From positions 1,298,001-1,362,000 of the forward strand of contig AP019701.1 of assembly GCA_006738865.1 (NCBI GenBank): 64,000 bases of DNA, written 5' to 3'. Source of the stretch: Allostella sp. ATCC 35155. Its GTDB lineage: Bacteria > Pseudomonadota > Alphaproteobacteria > ATCC43930 > Allostellaceae. How positions within the stretch are numbered: position 1 is the stretch's first letter; the number at the start of each line of letters is the position of its first letter. The notes beneath the pieces are model-generated. The model was not told where the DNA came from and searched no databases. It saw nothing but the letters and a program-made list of their open reading frames with translations. The translations under genes and the position numbers were made by a program. Shown piece after piece: positions 35,375 to 47,268 of the stretch.

Positions 35375-36201
35375 GCCGCCGGCCCTGGTTCGAGGCGCTG
35401 CGCCTCGTCCTGCTCGGACTGGCGGCTGCCGCCTTCCTGCTGCCGCTGCTCTGGATGCTCTCGTTCTCGATCAAGCCGGCGGACGAGATCTTCACCGGCC
35501 GCCTCGACCTGCTGCCGTCGAGCCTGGAGGGGCTGGCGAACTATGCGCGCGCCATGGAGTTGCGGCCGCTCGATCGCTATCTCCTCAACGGAGTCATCGT
35601 CTGCGGGGCGATCCTCGTCTTCCAGATCCTGTTCGCCGCGCCCTGCGCCTATGCCCTCGCCAAGCTGCGCTTTCCCGGCCGCAGCCTCGCCTTCGGGCTC
35701 GTTCTCTTCGCCCTCCTGGTGCCGATCCAGGTGACGGCCATCCCGATCTTCCTGATGGCGTCCGGCGCGGGCCTGCTCGACAGCTACACCGCCCTGGTGG
35801 CGCCCTTCACCGCCTCGGCCTTCGCGGTCTTCCTCTTCCGCCAGTTCTACCGGACGATCCCGGACGATCTCATCCACGCCGCCCGGGTCGACGGCTGCAG
35901 CGAGCTGTCGATCGTCTGGCGGATCATCGTGCCGTTGACCCTGCCGGCGGCGACGGCCTTTGCCATCTTCTCGGTCGTCGCCCACTGGAACGACCTGTTC
36001 TGGCCGCTGATCGTCATCCGCTCGGCCGAGATGAACACGCCGCCCCTCGGCGTCATGGCGTTCCGCTCGGGCGAGGCCGGCGACCGCTACGGCGAGTTGA
36101 TGGCGGGCTCGGTGATCATCACCGCGCCGCTCGTCCTCGCGTTCCTCTTCGCGCAGCGAAAATTCATCGAAGGCATCAGCCTCGGCGCCGTGAAGGGCTG
36201 A
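35371..36201 (+). CDS. ABC transporter permease (UgpE/MalG-like)
   Basis: A 276-residue permease with six helices. Its EAA loop reads DLIHAARVDGCSELSIVWRI followed by IVPLTLPAATAF, the MalG/UgpE form. The ATG overlaps the stop of the first permease (ATGA). Together with the preceding genes it completes a carbohydrate-uptake-type 1 importer: binding protein, ATPase and two permeases. Confidence 0.92.
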   Translation: MSRRPWFEALRLVLLGLAAAAFLLPLLWMLSFSIKPADEIFTGRLDLLPSSLEGLANYARAMELRPLDRYLLNGVIVCGAILVFQILFAAPCAYALAKLRFPGRSLAFGLVLFALLVPIQVTAIPIFLMASGAGLLDSYTALVAPFTASAFAVFLFRQFYRTIPDDLIHAARVDGCSELSIVWRIIVPLTLPAATAFAIFSVVAHWNDLFWPLIVIRSAEMNTPPLGVMAFRSGEAGDRYGELMAGSVIITAPLVLAFLFAQRKFIEGISLGAVKG

Positions 36202-36222
36202 GGCGGGAACGGAGGGCACTTC

Positions 36223-37035
36223 ATGCTGATCGCCCAGATCACCGACCTGCACATCAAGCCCGCCGGGCGTCTGGCCTATCGCCGGGTCGACACCGCGCCC
36301 TACCTGGAGCGGGCCGTCGCCTGGCTCAACGCGCTCGACCCGCGGCCCGACGTGGTGCTGGCGACCGGCGATCTCGTCGACGCCGGAATGCCCGAGGAGT
36401 ATGCGCGCCTCGGCGAGATCCTGGGGGCGCTGGCGATGCCGTTCCTGCTCGTGCCCGGCAACCACGACCGCCGCGAGGCGCTGCGGGCGGCCTTCCCGGA
36501 TCAGCCCTGGCCGGAATCCGACCAGCCCTTCCTGCACTATGCCGTCGGCGACTGGCCGGTGCGGCTGGTCGGCCTCGACACGACCGCGCCGGGCCGCGAG
36601 GGCGGCGTCTTCTGCCGCGAGCGCGCCGGCTGGCTCGACCGCACCCTGGCGGCGTCGGACAAGCCGACCGTCCTCTTCCTGCACCATCCGCCGTTCGCGA
36701 CCGGCATGCACTACCACGACCGCCAGCGGGTCGAGGGGCGCGAGCTTCTGGGCGCGGTGGTGCAGCGGCATCGCCATGTCGTCTGGGGCCTCTGCGGGCA
36801 CCTCCACCGCACGATCACCACGGTCTGGGGCGGCGTGCCGATGAGCGCGGTCGCCGCGACCGCGCACCAGGCGGTCCTCGACCTGCGGCCCGGCGCCGAG
36901 CTGACCTTCGCCATGGAGCCGCCGGCCTGCCAGCTCCTGCTGTGGACCGGCGAGGGCATGCTGTCGCACGTCGCACCGATCGGCGACTTCGACGGGCCGC
37001 ACCCGTTCTACGAGGGCGGCCGGCTGATCGACTGA
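36223..37035 (+). CDS. metallophosphoesterase, GpdQ-like (class III cyclic/glycerophosphodiesterase)
   Basis: A 270-residue binuclear metallohydrolase. All five metal-binding blocks are present in order: ITDLHIK (DxH), ATGDLVDAG (GDxxD), VPGNHDRR (GNHD), LFLHHPPF and CGHLHRT (GHxH). Length and layout match Enterobacter GpdQ (about 274) and CpdA-type 3',5'-cAMP phosphodiesterases. It lies 21 bp after the importer permease behind GGAGGG, so it is the last gene of the operon. Given a Ugp-like importer and a PhnF-type regulator, hydrolysis of an imported glycerophosphodiester is more likely than cAMP turnover (inference). Its end overlaps the convergent GT10 gene by 28 bp. Confidence 0.85.
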   Translation: MLIAQITDLHIKPAGRLAYRRVDTAPYLERAVAWLNALDPRPDVVLATGDLVDAGMPEEYARLGEILGALAMPFLLVPGNHDRREALRAAFPDQPWPESDQPFLHYAVGDWPVRLVGLDTTAPGREGGVFCRERAGWLDRTLAASDKPTVLFLHHPPFATGMHYHDRQRVEGRELLGAVVQRHRHVVWGLCGHLHRTITTVWGGVPMSAVAATAHQAVLDLRPGAELTFAMEPPACQLLLWTGEGMLSHVAPIGDFDGPHPFYEGGRLID

Positions 37036-37988
37036 GTTCGGAGGTCCGGGCGGCGCAGCACGAAGGTGCGGGGCGGCGAGGGCGGAGCCATGCGGCGGCG
37101 CATCGCCTGCGCCAGGCGGGCGAAGAGGTTGTAGCGTTCGAGGACCAGCCGGCGGGCGGCCAGGAGCGCGTCCTGGGACCGCTGCCAGCGATCGGACTCC
37201 GCCACCTCGCGAATGCGGTCGAGCACGTCCGGCGCGGTCGGCTCGAGCCGGACGTAGGAATCGGCCGGAAAGTAACGCCCGATCGCCGGCGTGCCGAAGA
37301 AGATCGGCATCGTCAGGGTGACGAAGCAGTCCATGATCTTCTCCGAGAAATAGGCCGGGGCGGGGCTGTTCTCGAAGGCGATCGAGTAGCGGTAGGGGGC
37401 GAGGCCGTCCCACTTGTCGGCGATGGGGTGGAAGCCGCGGCCGTAGAGGTCGAAGGGAACGCCGCGCTCGCCGAGGGCGTCCAGGACCGACAGGCGCAGC
37501 CGGTGCCCCGGCAGCATCGCGCGATCGCTCGTGACCCAGGACAGGTTCCGGGTCTTTGCCGGTGGCGGCATCGTCCGCAGTTCGTCGATCGAGCGCCACA
37601 CGCTCCAGGTCCGCAGCATGGCGAGTTCGAAGGCGAACTGACGGGGACAGCCGGCGGGTGGGGCGCGCGCGAGGTGCGGGTCGCAGGTCAGGACAAGGGT
37701 GCCCGCGCCCTGACCGAGGTGCAGCGGCCGGTGATACTGGGTCGGCGGCTCGCCCGGCGCGAACCACAGACGCTCGGGCGGGCAGGTGACGGTGACGCCG
37801 TCGACCGCCGGCCGGTTCAGCACGAGGACGAAGTCGGAGTCCGGCATCTCGGCCGCCGGGGCGAAGGCGACGCCATCCCAGATGCCGCCGCCGCCCGGCG
37901 TCAGCAGGCGGAGCGCATCCGGCAGGTCGCCCCAGTCGTCATGGATCGCGACCCGGATGGGCCCGGCAAAGAGCGGGGGGACGGTCAC
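37008..37988 (-). CDS. glycosyltransferase family 10 (alpha-1,3-fucosyltransferase-like)
   Basis: A 326-residue protein with the GT10 donor-binding signature in its C-terminal half: YRYSIAFENSPAPAYFSEK followed by KIMDCFVTLTMPIFFGTP. Bacterial GT10 enzymes transfer fucose or another sugar from a GDP-sugar to cell-surface glycans. The start is GTG 37988, which falls in the loop of a perfect 12-bp hairpin; the Shine-Dalgarno-like G-run is buried in the stem, so translation may be restrained. It follows nrdJ on the same strand with only 51 bp between. No surface polysaccharide cluster is adjacent. Confidence 0.8.
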   Translation of the reverse strand: MTVPPLFAGPIRVAIHDDWGDLPDALRLLTPGGGGIWDGVAFAPAAEMPDSDFVLVLNRPAVDGVTVTCPPERLWFAPGEPPTQYHRPLHLGQGAGTLVLTCDPHLARAPPAGCPRQFAFELAMLRTWSVWRSIDELRTMPPPAKTRNLSWVTSDRAMLPGHRLRLSVLDALGERGVPFDLYGRGFHPIADKWDGLAPYRYSIAFENSPAPAYFSEKIMDCFVTLTMPIFFGTPAIGRYFPADSYVRLEPTAPDVLDRIREVAESDRWQRSQDALLAARRLVLERYNLFARLAQAMRRRMAPPSPPRTFVLRRPDLRTQSISRPPS

Positions 37989-38000
37989 CCGTCCCCCCGC
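37973..38000 (-). other. perfect 12-bp hairpin enclosing the GT10 start codon, also nrdJ 3' hairpin
   Basis: GCGGGGGGACGG (37973-37984), loop TCAC, then CCGTCCCCCCGC (37989-38000). It lies 40 bp past the nrdJ stop. On the minus-strand transcript the loop contains the GTG start of the GT10 gene and the stem hides the G-rich ribosome site. It may end the nrdJ transcript (there is no T-run) or limit GT10 translation. Confidence 0.6.
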
Positions 38001-38039
38001 AGTCCGCTTGGGGAGCCGACCAGCTTTGGGGATCGGGGG

Positions 38040-41699
<3,660 letters not shown>

Positions 41700-41782
41700 T
41701 CCCTTGCCCCCTCCGGTTTGCGTTCGTCGGGGCGCCTTGCGTCACACACATTCGGTGGTGGCGACGCGGCGCGCCGACGCAA

Positions 41783-41812
41783 AATGTAGAACGGCGACGC
41801 GGTCGCCCGCAA
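41783..41812 (-). promoter_or_regulatory. candidate nrdJ promoter
   Basis: On the minus strand TTGCGG (41812-41807) and TACATT (41788-41783) are separated by 18 bp. The start would be near 41776, giving a leader of about 77 nt. Prediction only. Confidence 0.3.
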
Positions 41813-41947
41813 GCGTCTCGTTTGTTTTTGAGGATCTTGTCGAAGGTTCTTCAGATCATGCTTTTAGGGTGCCAAATAAGGCACTGATTTATATAAACGT
41901 TTTTCCAGAAGGGCATGCCTACGGCGCGGCCGGCAGCAGGTAACCGT

Positions 41948-41982
41948 GCCAAACCGGCGACGCGTCGCCAACTAGATTTGGC
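41948..41982 (-). terminator. nested hairpin downstream of the EamA transporter gene
   Basis: GCCAAA (41948-41953) pairs with TTTGGC (41977-41982) around the perfect palindrome GGCGACGCGTCGCC (41956-41969). It lies about 40 bp past the transporter stop. There is no T-run, so it may be a Rho-dependent or processing signal. Confidence 0.4.
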
Positions 41983-42023
41983 CGGTCAAGGCCCTCTTGC
42001 CTACGATATGTGGCATTTCGGTG

Positions 42024-42926
42024 TCAGGGCTTGCGCGCCGGGGGCTCGCGCCATTGCAGGGCGCCGAGCGCCGCCAGGACCACCAGGATCCCGGCCGACT
42101 GCCGCATCGTCACCACCTCGCCCAGGATCGCGACGGCGGCCGAGACCGCGATCACCGGCTCGATGTTCCCCAGGGCGGCGACGCGCACGGGGCCGAGCAG
42201 GCGAACCGCGAAGAAGAGGCAGGTGAACCCGGCGGCGTAGACGAGGCTGGCTCCGGCGAGGCCGAGCCAGCCGGTCACGGTCGCAGGCCAGGCCGGACCG
42301 CCGGCGATGGCGACCAGCAGGATCGAGGCGGCGGTCGCGGCGAGCACGGCGTGCCCGTTGAGCACCAGCGGGTCGACCCGTCGCAGCACGCGGCTGGTCC
42401 ACAGGATCGACGTGGCGCAGGTCACGGCCGCGAGCAGGGCCATGGCGAGGCCGACGGGGTCGAGCGTCCGTCCGGGCTCGATCCCGACGACGAGGGCGAT
42501 CCCGCAGAAGGCGGCGAGAAGGGCGCCGACGCGCAGCGGCGTCAGCCGGTCCTGGCCGGTGAGGTGGGCGGCGACCGCGACCATGCCGGGGAAGGTGTAG
42601 AAGACGAGCGCGGCGACGCTGACCGGGATCCGCGCGACGGCGGAGAGATAGCCCCAGGACAGCACGGCGGCGAGCAGGCCGATGCCGAAGGCCTGGCGCC
42701 GCTCGCCGGCCGGCAGGCGCAGCGGCCGCCCGAGACGGCGCAGGGTCAGCGTCACCACCATCGTGGCGACGGTGAAGCGCATCAGGATCGCGGTCGCGGG
42801 GTCGCTGCCGGCCTCGTAGGCGATGCGCGCCAGCGACGGTGCGATGCCGAAGCCGAGGCAGGAGACGAGAAGATAGAGGATCCCCCGCCAGTAGCGCGCC
42901 TCCGGCGGCTCGACGAAGCCGCTCAC
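42024..42926 (-). CDS. EamA/DMT family transporter
   Basis: A 300-residue protein with ten predicted membrane helices arranged as two EamA repeats (about 15-140 and 155-290), starting at GTG. Repeat ends show the typical SVAALVFYTFPGMVAVAAH and GNIEPVIAVSAAVAILGE blocks. Members export metabolites, amino acids or similar compounds; the substrate is unknown. It is divergent from the NDUFA12 gene and upstream of nrdJ on the same strand, separated by a long intergenic region. Confidence 0.88.
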   Translation of the reverse strand: MSGFVEPPEARYWRGILYLLVSCLGFGIAPSLARIAYEAGSDPATAILMRFTVATMVVTLTLRRLGRPLRLPAGERRQAFGIGLLAAVLSWGYLSAVARIPVSVAALVFYTFPGMVAVAAHLTGQDRLTPLRVGALLAAFCGIALVVGIEPGRTLDPVGLAMALLAAVTCATSILWTSRVLRRVDPLVLNGHAVLAATAASILLVAIAGGPAWPATVTGWLGLAGASLVYAAGFTCLFFAVRLLGPVRVAALGNIEPVIAVSAAVAILGEVVTMRQSAGILVVLAALGALQWREPPARKP

Positions 42927-43078
42927 CGGGCTGCCGCCGGAATCCGCGCGCGGCAGGGTTGGCGGGATGGGCGCTGGTGGGGCGGGCGGCCGATCATGGG
43001 GCGGACTTTACGCGCCCCGGCCGCGGTGCCATAGTCCGGCCGCCCATTCACCCCGACGGAAGATTCGCGGAACCGCCC

Positions 43079-43438
43079 ATGACGCTGGGAACCCGCTTGT
43101 TCACCTGGCTGCGGGGCCGCGAGGTCGGAAGCGACCATCTCGGCAACCGCTACTACATCGAGCGCAGCCCGCGCGCCGGCGCGCGTCCGCGCCGCTGGGT
43201 CATGTATGCCGGCGAGGCGGAAGCGACGTGCGTGCCGCCGGAATGGCACGCCTGGCTGCACTACACCGTCGAAGCCCTGCCGGGAGCCGATGCCGGCCGT
43301 CCGCATCGCGCCTGGCAGAAGGAACACCTGCCCAACCGCACCGGCACCGCCGAGGCGTACCGTCCGCCGGGCCATGTGCTGCAGGGCGGCCGCCGCGCGC
43401 GCGCGACCGGCGACTATGAGCCCTGGCGGCCGAGCTGA
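43079..43438 (+). CDS. NDUFA12-family NADH:ubiquinone oxidoreductase accessory subunit
   Basis: A 119-residue protein starting MTLGTRLFTWLRGREVGSD. It has the family signature DHLGNRYYIE followed by RRWVMYAG and the C-terminal WHAWLHYTVE... PNRTGTAEAYRPPGH. This B17.2/NDUFA12 homologue is a supernumerary complex I subunit characteristic of alphaproteobacteria and mitochondria, and so supports the lineage call. It is followed by mlaD and the DUF2155 gene, a neighbourhood often seen in this class. Confidence 0.93.
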   Translation: MTLGTRLFTWLRGREVGSDHLGNRYYIERSPRAGARPRRWVMYAGEAEATCVPPEWHAWLHYTVEALPGADAGRPHRAWQKEHLPNRTGTAEAYRPPGHVLQGGRRARATGDYEPWRPS

Positions 43439-43466
43439 CGGCTCCGCCCCGGGACGGGACAGTCCG

Positions 43467-43955
43467 ATGAAGCACAATATCGTGGAGACGGTGATCGGTG
43501 CCGTCGTTCTCGCCGTGGCGGTGGTTTTCGTCGTCTTCGCCTACAATGCCAGCGGCGTGCGGGCGGTCAGCGGCTATGATCTGGTCGCGCGCTTCGAGCG
43601 CGTGGACGGCGTGGCGGTCGGCTCGGACGTGCGGATCGGCGGCATCAAGGTCGGATCCATCGCGGCGATGGAACTCGACCCCAAGACCTACCTAGCCGTC
43701 GTCCGGCTTTCGATCGAGCCGGCGGTGAAGCTGCCGGTCGATACGGTCGCCTCCATCTCCTCGACCGGCCTGCTGGGCGACAAGTTCCTCCAGCTCGTTC
43801 CCGGCGGCGAGGAGAAGATGCTGGCGCCGGGCGGGGTGATCGAGTTCACCCAGGCGTCCGTCAACATCGAGAATCTGATCGGCCAGTTCATGTTCAGCCA
43901 GGGTGGGACCGACAAGAAGGGCGACGCTGCGGCGCCGGCCGCACCGAAGCTGTGA
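43467..43955 (+). CDS. mlaD: outer membrane lipid asymmetry maintenance protein MlaD
   Basis: A 162-residue MCE-domain protein. A single N-terminal membrane anchor (IGAVVLAVAVVFVVFAYNAS, about 8-27) is followed by the MCE domain with DLVARFERVDGVAVGSDVRI, GGIKVGSI and the loop GDKFLQLVPGG. MlaD forms a hexameric ring in the periplasm that binds MlaFE and ferries phospholipids. The mlaF and mlaE genes are not adjacent. Its stop overlaps the DUF2155 start (GTGA). Confidence 0.9.
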   Translation: MKHNIVETVIGAVVLAVAVVFVVFAYNASGVRAVSGYDLVARFERVDGVAVGSDVRIGGIKVGSIAAMELDPKTYLAVVRLSIEPAVKLPVDTVASISSTGLLGDKFLQLVPGGEEKMLAPGGVIEFTQASVNIENLIGQFMFSQGGTDKKGDAAAPAAPKL

Positions 43956-44326
43956 CGCGCCGGGCCACGCGCCGCGCCGCCCTGCTGCTCGCGGGACTGT
44001 CGCTCCTGCCGGCCCCGGCGGCCGCGGCGGCGGAGGTGGCGGTCCTGCAGGCACTCGACAAGATCCTCGGCCGGACCTCGACCATCGAGGCCGCGGTCGG
44101 CCAGCGGGTGCGCTTCGGGACGCTCGACATCGTGGTGCGGGCGTGCCGCAACCGGCCGCCGGACGAGCCGCCGGACAGCCTCGCCTTCCTCGAGATCGGC
44201 GACCAGCCGCCGGGTGAGGAGCGACGGGTGGTCTTCACCGGCTGGATGTTCGCCTCGAGCCCGGCGGTCTCGGCGCTGGAGCACGCGGTCTACGACGTCT
44301 GGGTCAAGACCTGTCGCACGGACTGA
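43952..44326 (+). CDS. DUF2155 domain-containing exported protein
   Basis: A 124-residue protein starting at GTG 43952. The signal peptide carries twin arginines (TRRATRRAALLLAGLSLLPA) and cleavage falls near AAAAE. The mature part has the DUF2155 core: AVLQALDKILGRTSTIE, a cysteine in VRACRNRPPDEPP, and FTGWMFASSPAVSALEHAVYDVWVKTC. It is a periplasmic protein of unknown function, conserved beside NDUFA12 in alphaproteobacteria. Here it is coupled to mlaD, which hints at envelope work. Confidence 0.9.
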   Translation: MTRRATRRAALLLAGLSLLPAPAAAAAEVAVLQALDKILGRTSTIEAAVGQRVRFGTLDIVVRACRNRPPDEPPDSLAFLEIGDQPPGEERRVVFTGWMFASSPAVSALEHAVYDVWVKTCRTD

Positions 44327-44337
44327 CGGGGAACGGC

Positions 44338-45573
44338 GTGCCGGCGCGGCCCGACATCCTGGTCGTCATGACCGACCAGCAGCGTTGGGACAGCCTCGGC
44401 CATGCCGGCAACCGGTTCGTCCGCACGCCGAACCTCGACGCCCTGGCCGCGCGATCCCTGCGCTTCCGCCATGCGGTGACGCCGTTCCCCCTGTGCAGTC
44501 CCGCGCGCGCCGGCCTCTGGGCCGGCCTCCATGCCCATCGCCACGGCGTGCTGGACAATGTCTACCAGGAGCCGGATGCGCTCGCCGCGCGCGGCCGCGG
44601 GACGGTGCTGGCCGCGCTGTAGGCCGCGGGCTATCGCACGGGGTATGTCGGCAAGTGGCATCTGGGCGACGCCCGGCCCGACGGCTTCGATCACTGGTCG
44701 GGCTACAATTCGGCGCAGTCCCACTGGATCGGAGAAGGCGCCGAGCGCGTATGGCGGCCGCACGAGGAGACGAGCCGGGCTCTCGGCCTGATGGGCGAAT
44801 GGCGGTCGGGTCCGCCCTTCCTGCTGGTCGTCTCGTACTATCCGCCGCATCCGCCCTATGATGCGCCAGACCGGGAACTGGCGCGATACCGCGGCTCGGG
44901 CATTCCGCACCCGGCCTACTATGCGGCCGTCGATGCCCTCGACGGATGCGTCGGGCGCTTTCTGGCGGGCATCCCGCCGCACCGGCCGACGGTCGTCCTG
45001 TTCTGCGCCGATCACGGCGAGACGTTCCGGATCGGCGGCGGCTCCAAGCGTTCGGCCGAGGAGGCGGCGCTGCGCGTGCCGCTGCTCCTGTCCCTGCCGT
45101 CCGTTGCGGGCGCGGATGTCGCGGCGCCGGTTTCGCTGCTCGACGTCGCGCCGACCCTGGCGGCGCTGGCCGGCGTCGCCTTTCCGTGCGACGGCGAGGA
45201 TCTCGCGGCGGTTGCCGGTGGCCGCGTCGCGCGCCCGGCCGTGATCGTCGAGAACGTGGCAGTCGAGCCGGTCGGCACGCGCGCGGGCAATCTGCGCCAG
45301 CAGGTGGGCGTGGTGCGGCGCGCCGAGCGCGCCGTCTGGTCGGGGCGGGACAAGCTGGTGCTGCGCGACGCCGCAGCGCCTGTCCTGCGCGACCTCGTGC
45401 AGGATCCCGAGGAACGCTTCAATTGCTGGCGCGACGCGGATCGGGCGGCGCTCCTGCACGGTCTGCTCGACGTGCTGGCCGGCCACGCGACGCGGACGGA
45501 GGACGGCGAGGCGGCGGCGCTGGTGGGCGGGATGCGCCGCCTGCTCGAACCGCATGGGAAAGACGTACGGTAG
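44338..45573 (+). pseudogene. type I sulfatase interrupted by an in-frame amber codon
   Basis: From GTG 44338 the frame encodes a sulfatase N-terminus (DILVVMTDQQRWDSLGHAG) with the formylglycine site CSPARAGLWAG, then meets TAG at 44620-44622. The same frame continues without shift as AAGYRTGYVGKWHLGDARP, the next conserved sulfatase block, and runs through FCADHGETF to a stop at 45571-45573. One base change (for example CAG to TAG) explains it. The total would be about 411 codons, a normal size. The fragment after the stop has an ATG at 44791 but lacks the catalytic cysteine. Either a recent nonsense mutation or a sequencing error. Confidence 0.85.
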
Positions 45574-45604
45574 CAGGGGGACGAGCATCGGCGTCCCGCC
45601 GGCG

Positions 45605-46015
45605 TCATCCCCCGGAAGGCGGGCCCTTGAGTTCCACCGTGTTGCCTTCCGGGTCGGCGATGTAGATCGAGGGGCCGTCGCCCTCGGCGCCGTAGCGGGT
45701 GCCGGTCTCGCCGATCGTCACGCCGTGGCGGTCGAGATGGGCGCGGATCGCGGCCTCGTCCCAAGGATCGATGCGCAGGCAGAAGTGATCCATGTTGCGG
45801 CGGTCCGGGGCCGGGGTGCCGCCGCCGTGGCGCCCGAGGACGCCGTCGACCGGCACGAGGTCGATCAGGGAGCGGCCGGCGCGCAGCTGCACGAGGCCGA
45901 TCGCGTCCTGGCGGCGCTCGACGGTGCAGCCGAGGACGCCGCAGTAGAATCCGAGCATCGCCTCGAGGTCGAGGATGCGCAGCACGAGATGGTCGATGTC
46001 GCGGATGCGGATCAT
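45605..46015 (-). CDS. VOC family (glyoxalase/bleomycin-resistance fold) protein
   Basis: A 136-residue protein with two beta-alpha-beta-beta-beta modules: IRDIDHLVLRILDLEAMLGF at the start and NMDHFCLRI, then IYIADPEGNTVELKGP at the end, giving the usual metal-ligand positions (His9, His75 and Glu in VELK). VOC proteins include lyases, dioxygenases and resistance proteins; the function here is open. Its ATG overlaps the MFS transporter stop (ATGA), so it is the third gene of a coupled padR-MFS-VOC operon. Confidence 0.87.
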   Translation of the reverse strand: MIRIRDIDHLVLRILDLEAMLGFYCGVLGCTVERRQDAIGLVQLRAGRSLIDLVPVDGVLGRHGGGTPAPDRRNMDHFCLRIDPWDEAAIRAHLDRHGVTIGETGTRYGAEGDGPSIYIADPEGNTVELKGPPSGG

Positions 46016-47268
46016 GCTTCGTCCACCCTGCGCCGGGACATGGCAGCGGCGAACAGCATCCCCGCCAGACCGACCAGCGTCAACGCGAAGGCGATCGCCA
46101 GCACCCCGTCATAGGCGCCCGACAGGCCCCAGACGAGCGCCGCCGCCAGGGGCGCCAGCGCCTTGGCGACCGTGCCGGGCAGGGCCAGGACGCCGTTCAG
46201 CGCGCCGTAGGCCTCGCGCGTCAGCATCTCGGGCACCGCCAGGCCGCGCACGATCGTCATTACCCCGTTGGCCATGCCGTGGATCACGGCGAAGACCACC
46301 AGCGGCAGCAGCCCCGGCGGCGCCAGCCAGAGGATTCCGACGGAGACGGGAAAGCAGGCGGCGACCGCGCAGCCCAGGATGCGGACCGGGAGATCGGAGG
46401 CGAGGCTCCAGACGACCACCCGGCCGGCGACCTGGGCCGGCCCGATGATCGCGATGATGCCGACGACGGCGCTCATGGCCAGGCCGCGCTCGACCAGGAT
46501 CGGGTAGAGATGGAAGGTCAGCGCCGAGAAGGTCGCGAAGTAGGCGGTGAAGGCCAGCGCGAGGCCCCAGAAGGCCGGCTGCCGCAAGGCCCAGCGGACG
46601 GCGCCGGCGCGCTGGCTTCCGTCTGCGGCGACCGCCGGGCGGGCGGGGACCGGGCGGTCGGCCGCGGGGTCGATGATCCAGGCGTAGAGGGCGGCGTTGG
46701 CGACGAGGTTGACGAGCGCCAGCACGAGCAGCGTGTCGCGCCAGCCGATGCGGTCGAGGAGGAACTGGATCAGGGGAATGAAGACGGTGCTGGCGAAGCC
46801 GCCCCACAAGGTGAGGGCGGTGATGCCGCGGCGTGCATCGCTGCCGAACCGCCGCGCGACGACGGCGAAGGCGGGCTCGTAGAGCGTCATCGCCTGCACC
46901 AGCCCGATGCCGGCGAACATCAGATAGAAGGCGGGCAGCGATTCCAGGTTCGCCCAGCCGGCCAGCAGCAGGCCGCCGACGATCGAGCCTACCACCATGA
47001 CCCGGCGGCCGTGGCCACGATCGATGGCGCTGCCGATCGGATAGGCCGCCAGCGCGGCGATCAGCAGGCCCAGCATGGTCGCGCCGTAGATCTGGGTCTT
47101 GCCGTAGCCGAGTTCGGCACCCATCGCCTCGGCGATCGGCGGAAAGCTGTAGTAGAGCGATCCCCATGACACGATCTGGCCGACGCCGAGGCCGGTGACG
47201 AACCAGCGCGGCCCCGCCGGACGCCGGCGTCGCGGAGCGTCGCCCGCCGCAGCGGCGAGACCCGTCAC
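46012..47268 (-). CDS. MFS transporter (OFA/MCP-like)
   Basis: A 418-residue, 12-helix major facilitator protein beginning at GTG 47268, in a GTGA overlap with the padR stop. It shows GVGQIVSWGSLYYSFPPIAE, the motif-A region IGSAIDRGHGRRVMV between helices 2 and 3, and a central cytoplasmic loop around residues 195-215, placing it near the oxalate/formate-antiporter-like group. The substrate is unknown. Coupling to a PadR regulator suggests it is an efflux or uptake system induced by the compound the regulator senses. Confidence 0.9.
   Translation of the reverse strand: MTGLAAAAGDAPRRRRPAGPRWFVTGLGVGQIVSWGSLYYSFPPIAEAMGAELGYGKTQIYGATMLGLLIAALAAYPIGSAIDRGHGRRVMVVGSIVGGLLLAGWANLESLPAFYLMFAGIGLVQAMTLYEPAFAVVARRFGSDARRGITALTLWGGFASTVFIPLIQFLLDRIGWRDTLLVLALVNLVANAALYAWIIDPAADRPVPARPAVAADGSQRAGAVRWALRQPAFWGLALAFTAYFATFSALTFHLYPILVERGLAMSAVVGIIAIIGPAQVAGRVVVWSLASDLPVRILGCAVAACFPVSVGILWLAPPGLLPLVVFAVIHGMANGVMTIVRGLAVPEMLTREAYGALNGVLALPGTVAKALAPLAAALVWGLSGAYDGVLAIAFALTLVGLAGMLFAAAMSRRRVDEA

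Larger units (their letters stand above)
41700..42023. other. 324-bp intergenic region upstream of nrdJ
   Basis: No coding frame is convincing. The part nearest nrdJ (41700-41812) is GC-rich and holds the ribosome site and a candidate promoter. The middle (about 41815-41910) is unusually AT-rich and contains TTTATATAAA (41888-41897) and a small hairpin, GTGCC-AAATAA-GGCAC (41869-41884). The distal part holds a nested hairpin after the EamA gene. No B12 box or clear NrdR box pair was found. Confidence 0.6.

Noticed and set aside
41700-42023. Cobalamin riboswitch or NrdR boxes upstream of nrdJ.
   Set aside because: No B12-box-like sequence with the expected surrounding stems and no pair of ACAC-AT-rich-GTGT sites could be found by eye. 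TTTATATAAA alone is not enough.
44620-44622. Pyrrolysine or programmed read-through of the TAG in the sulfatase gene.
   Set aside because: No downstream recoding element or pyrrolysine genes are visible, and sulfatases have no history of recoding at this site. A nonsense mutation or a read error is simpler.
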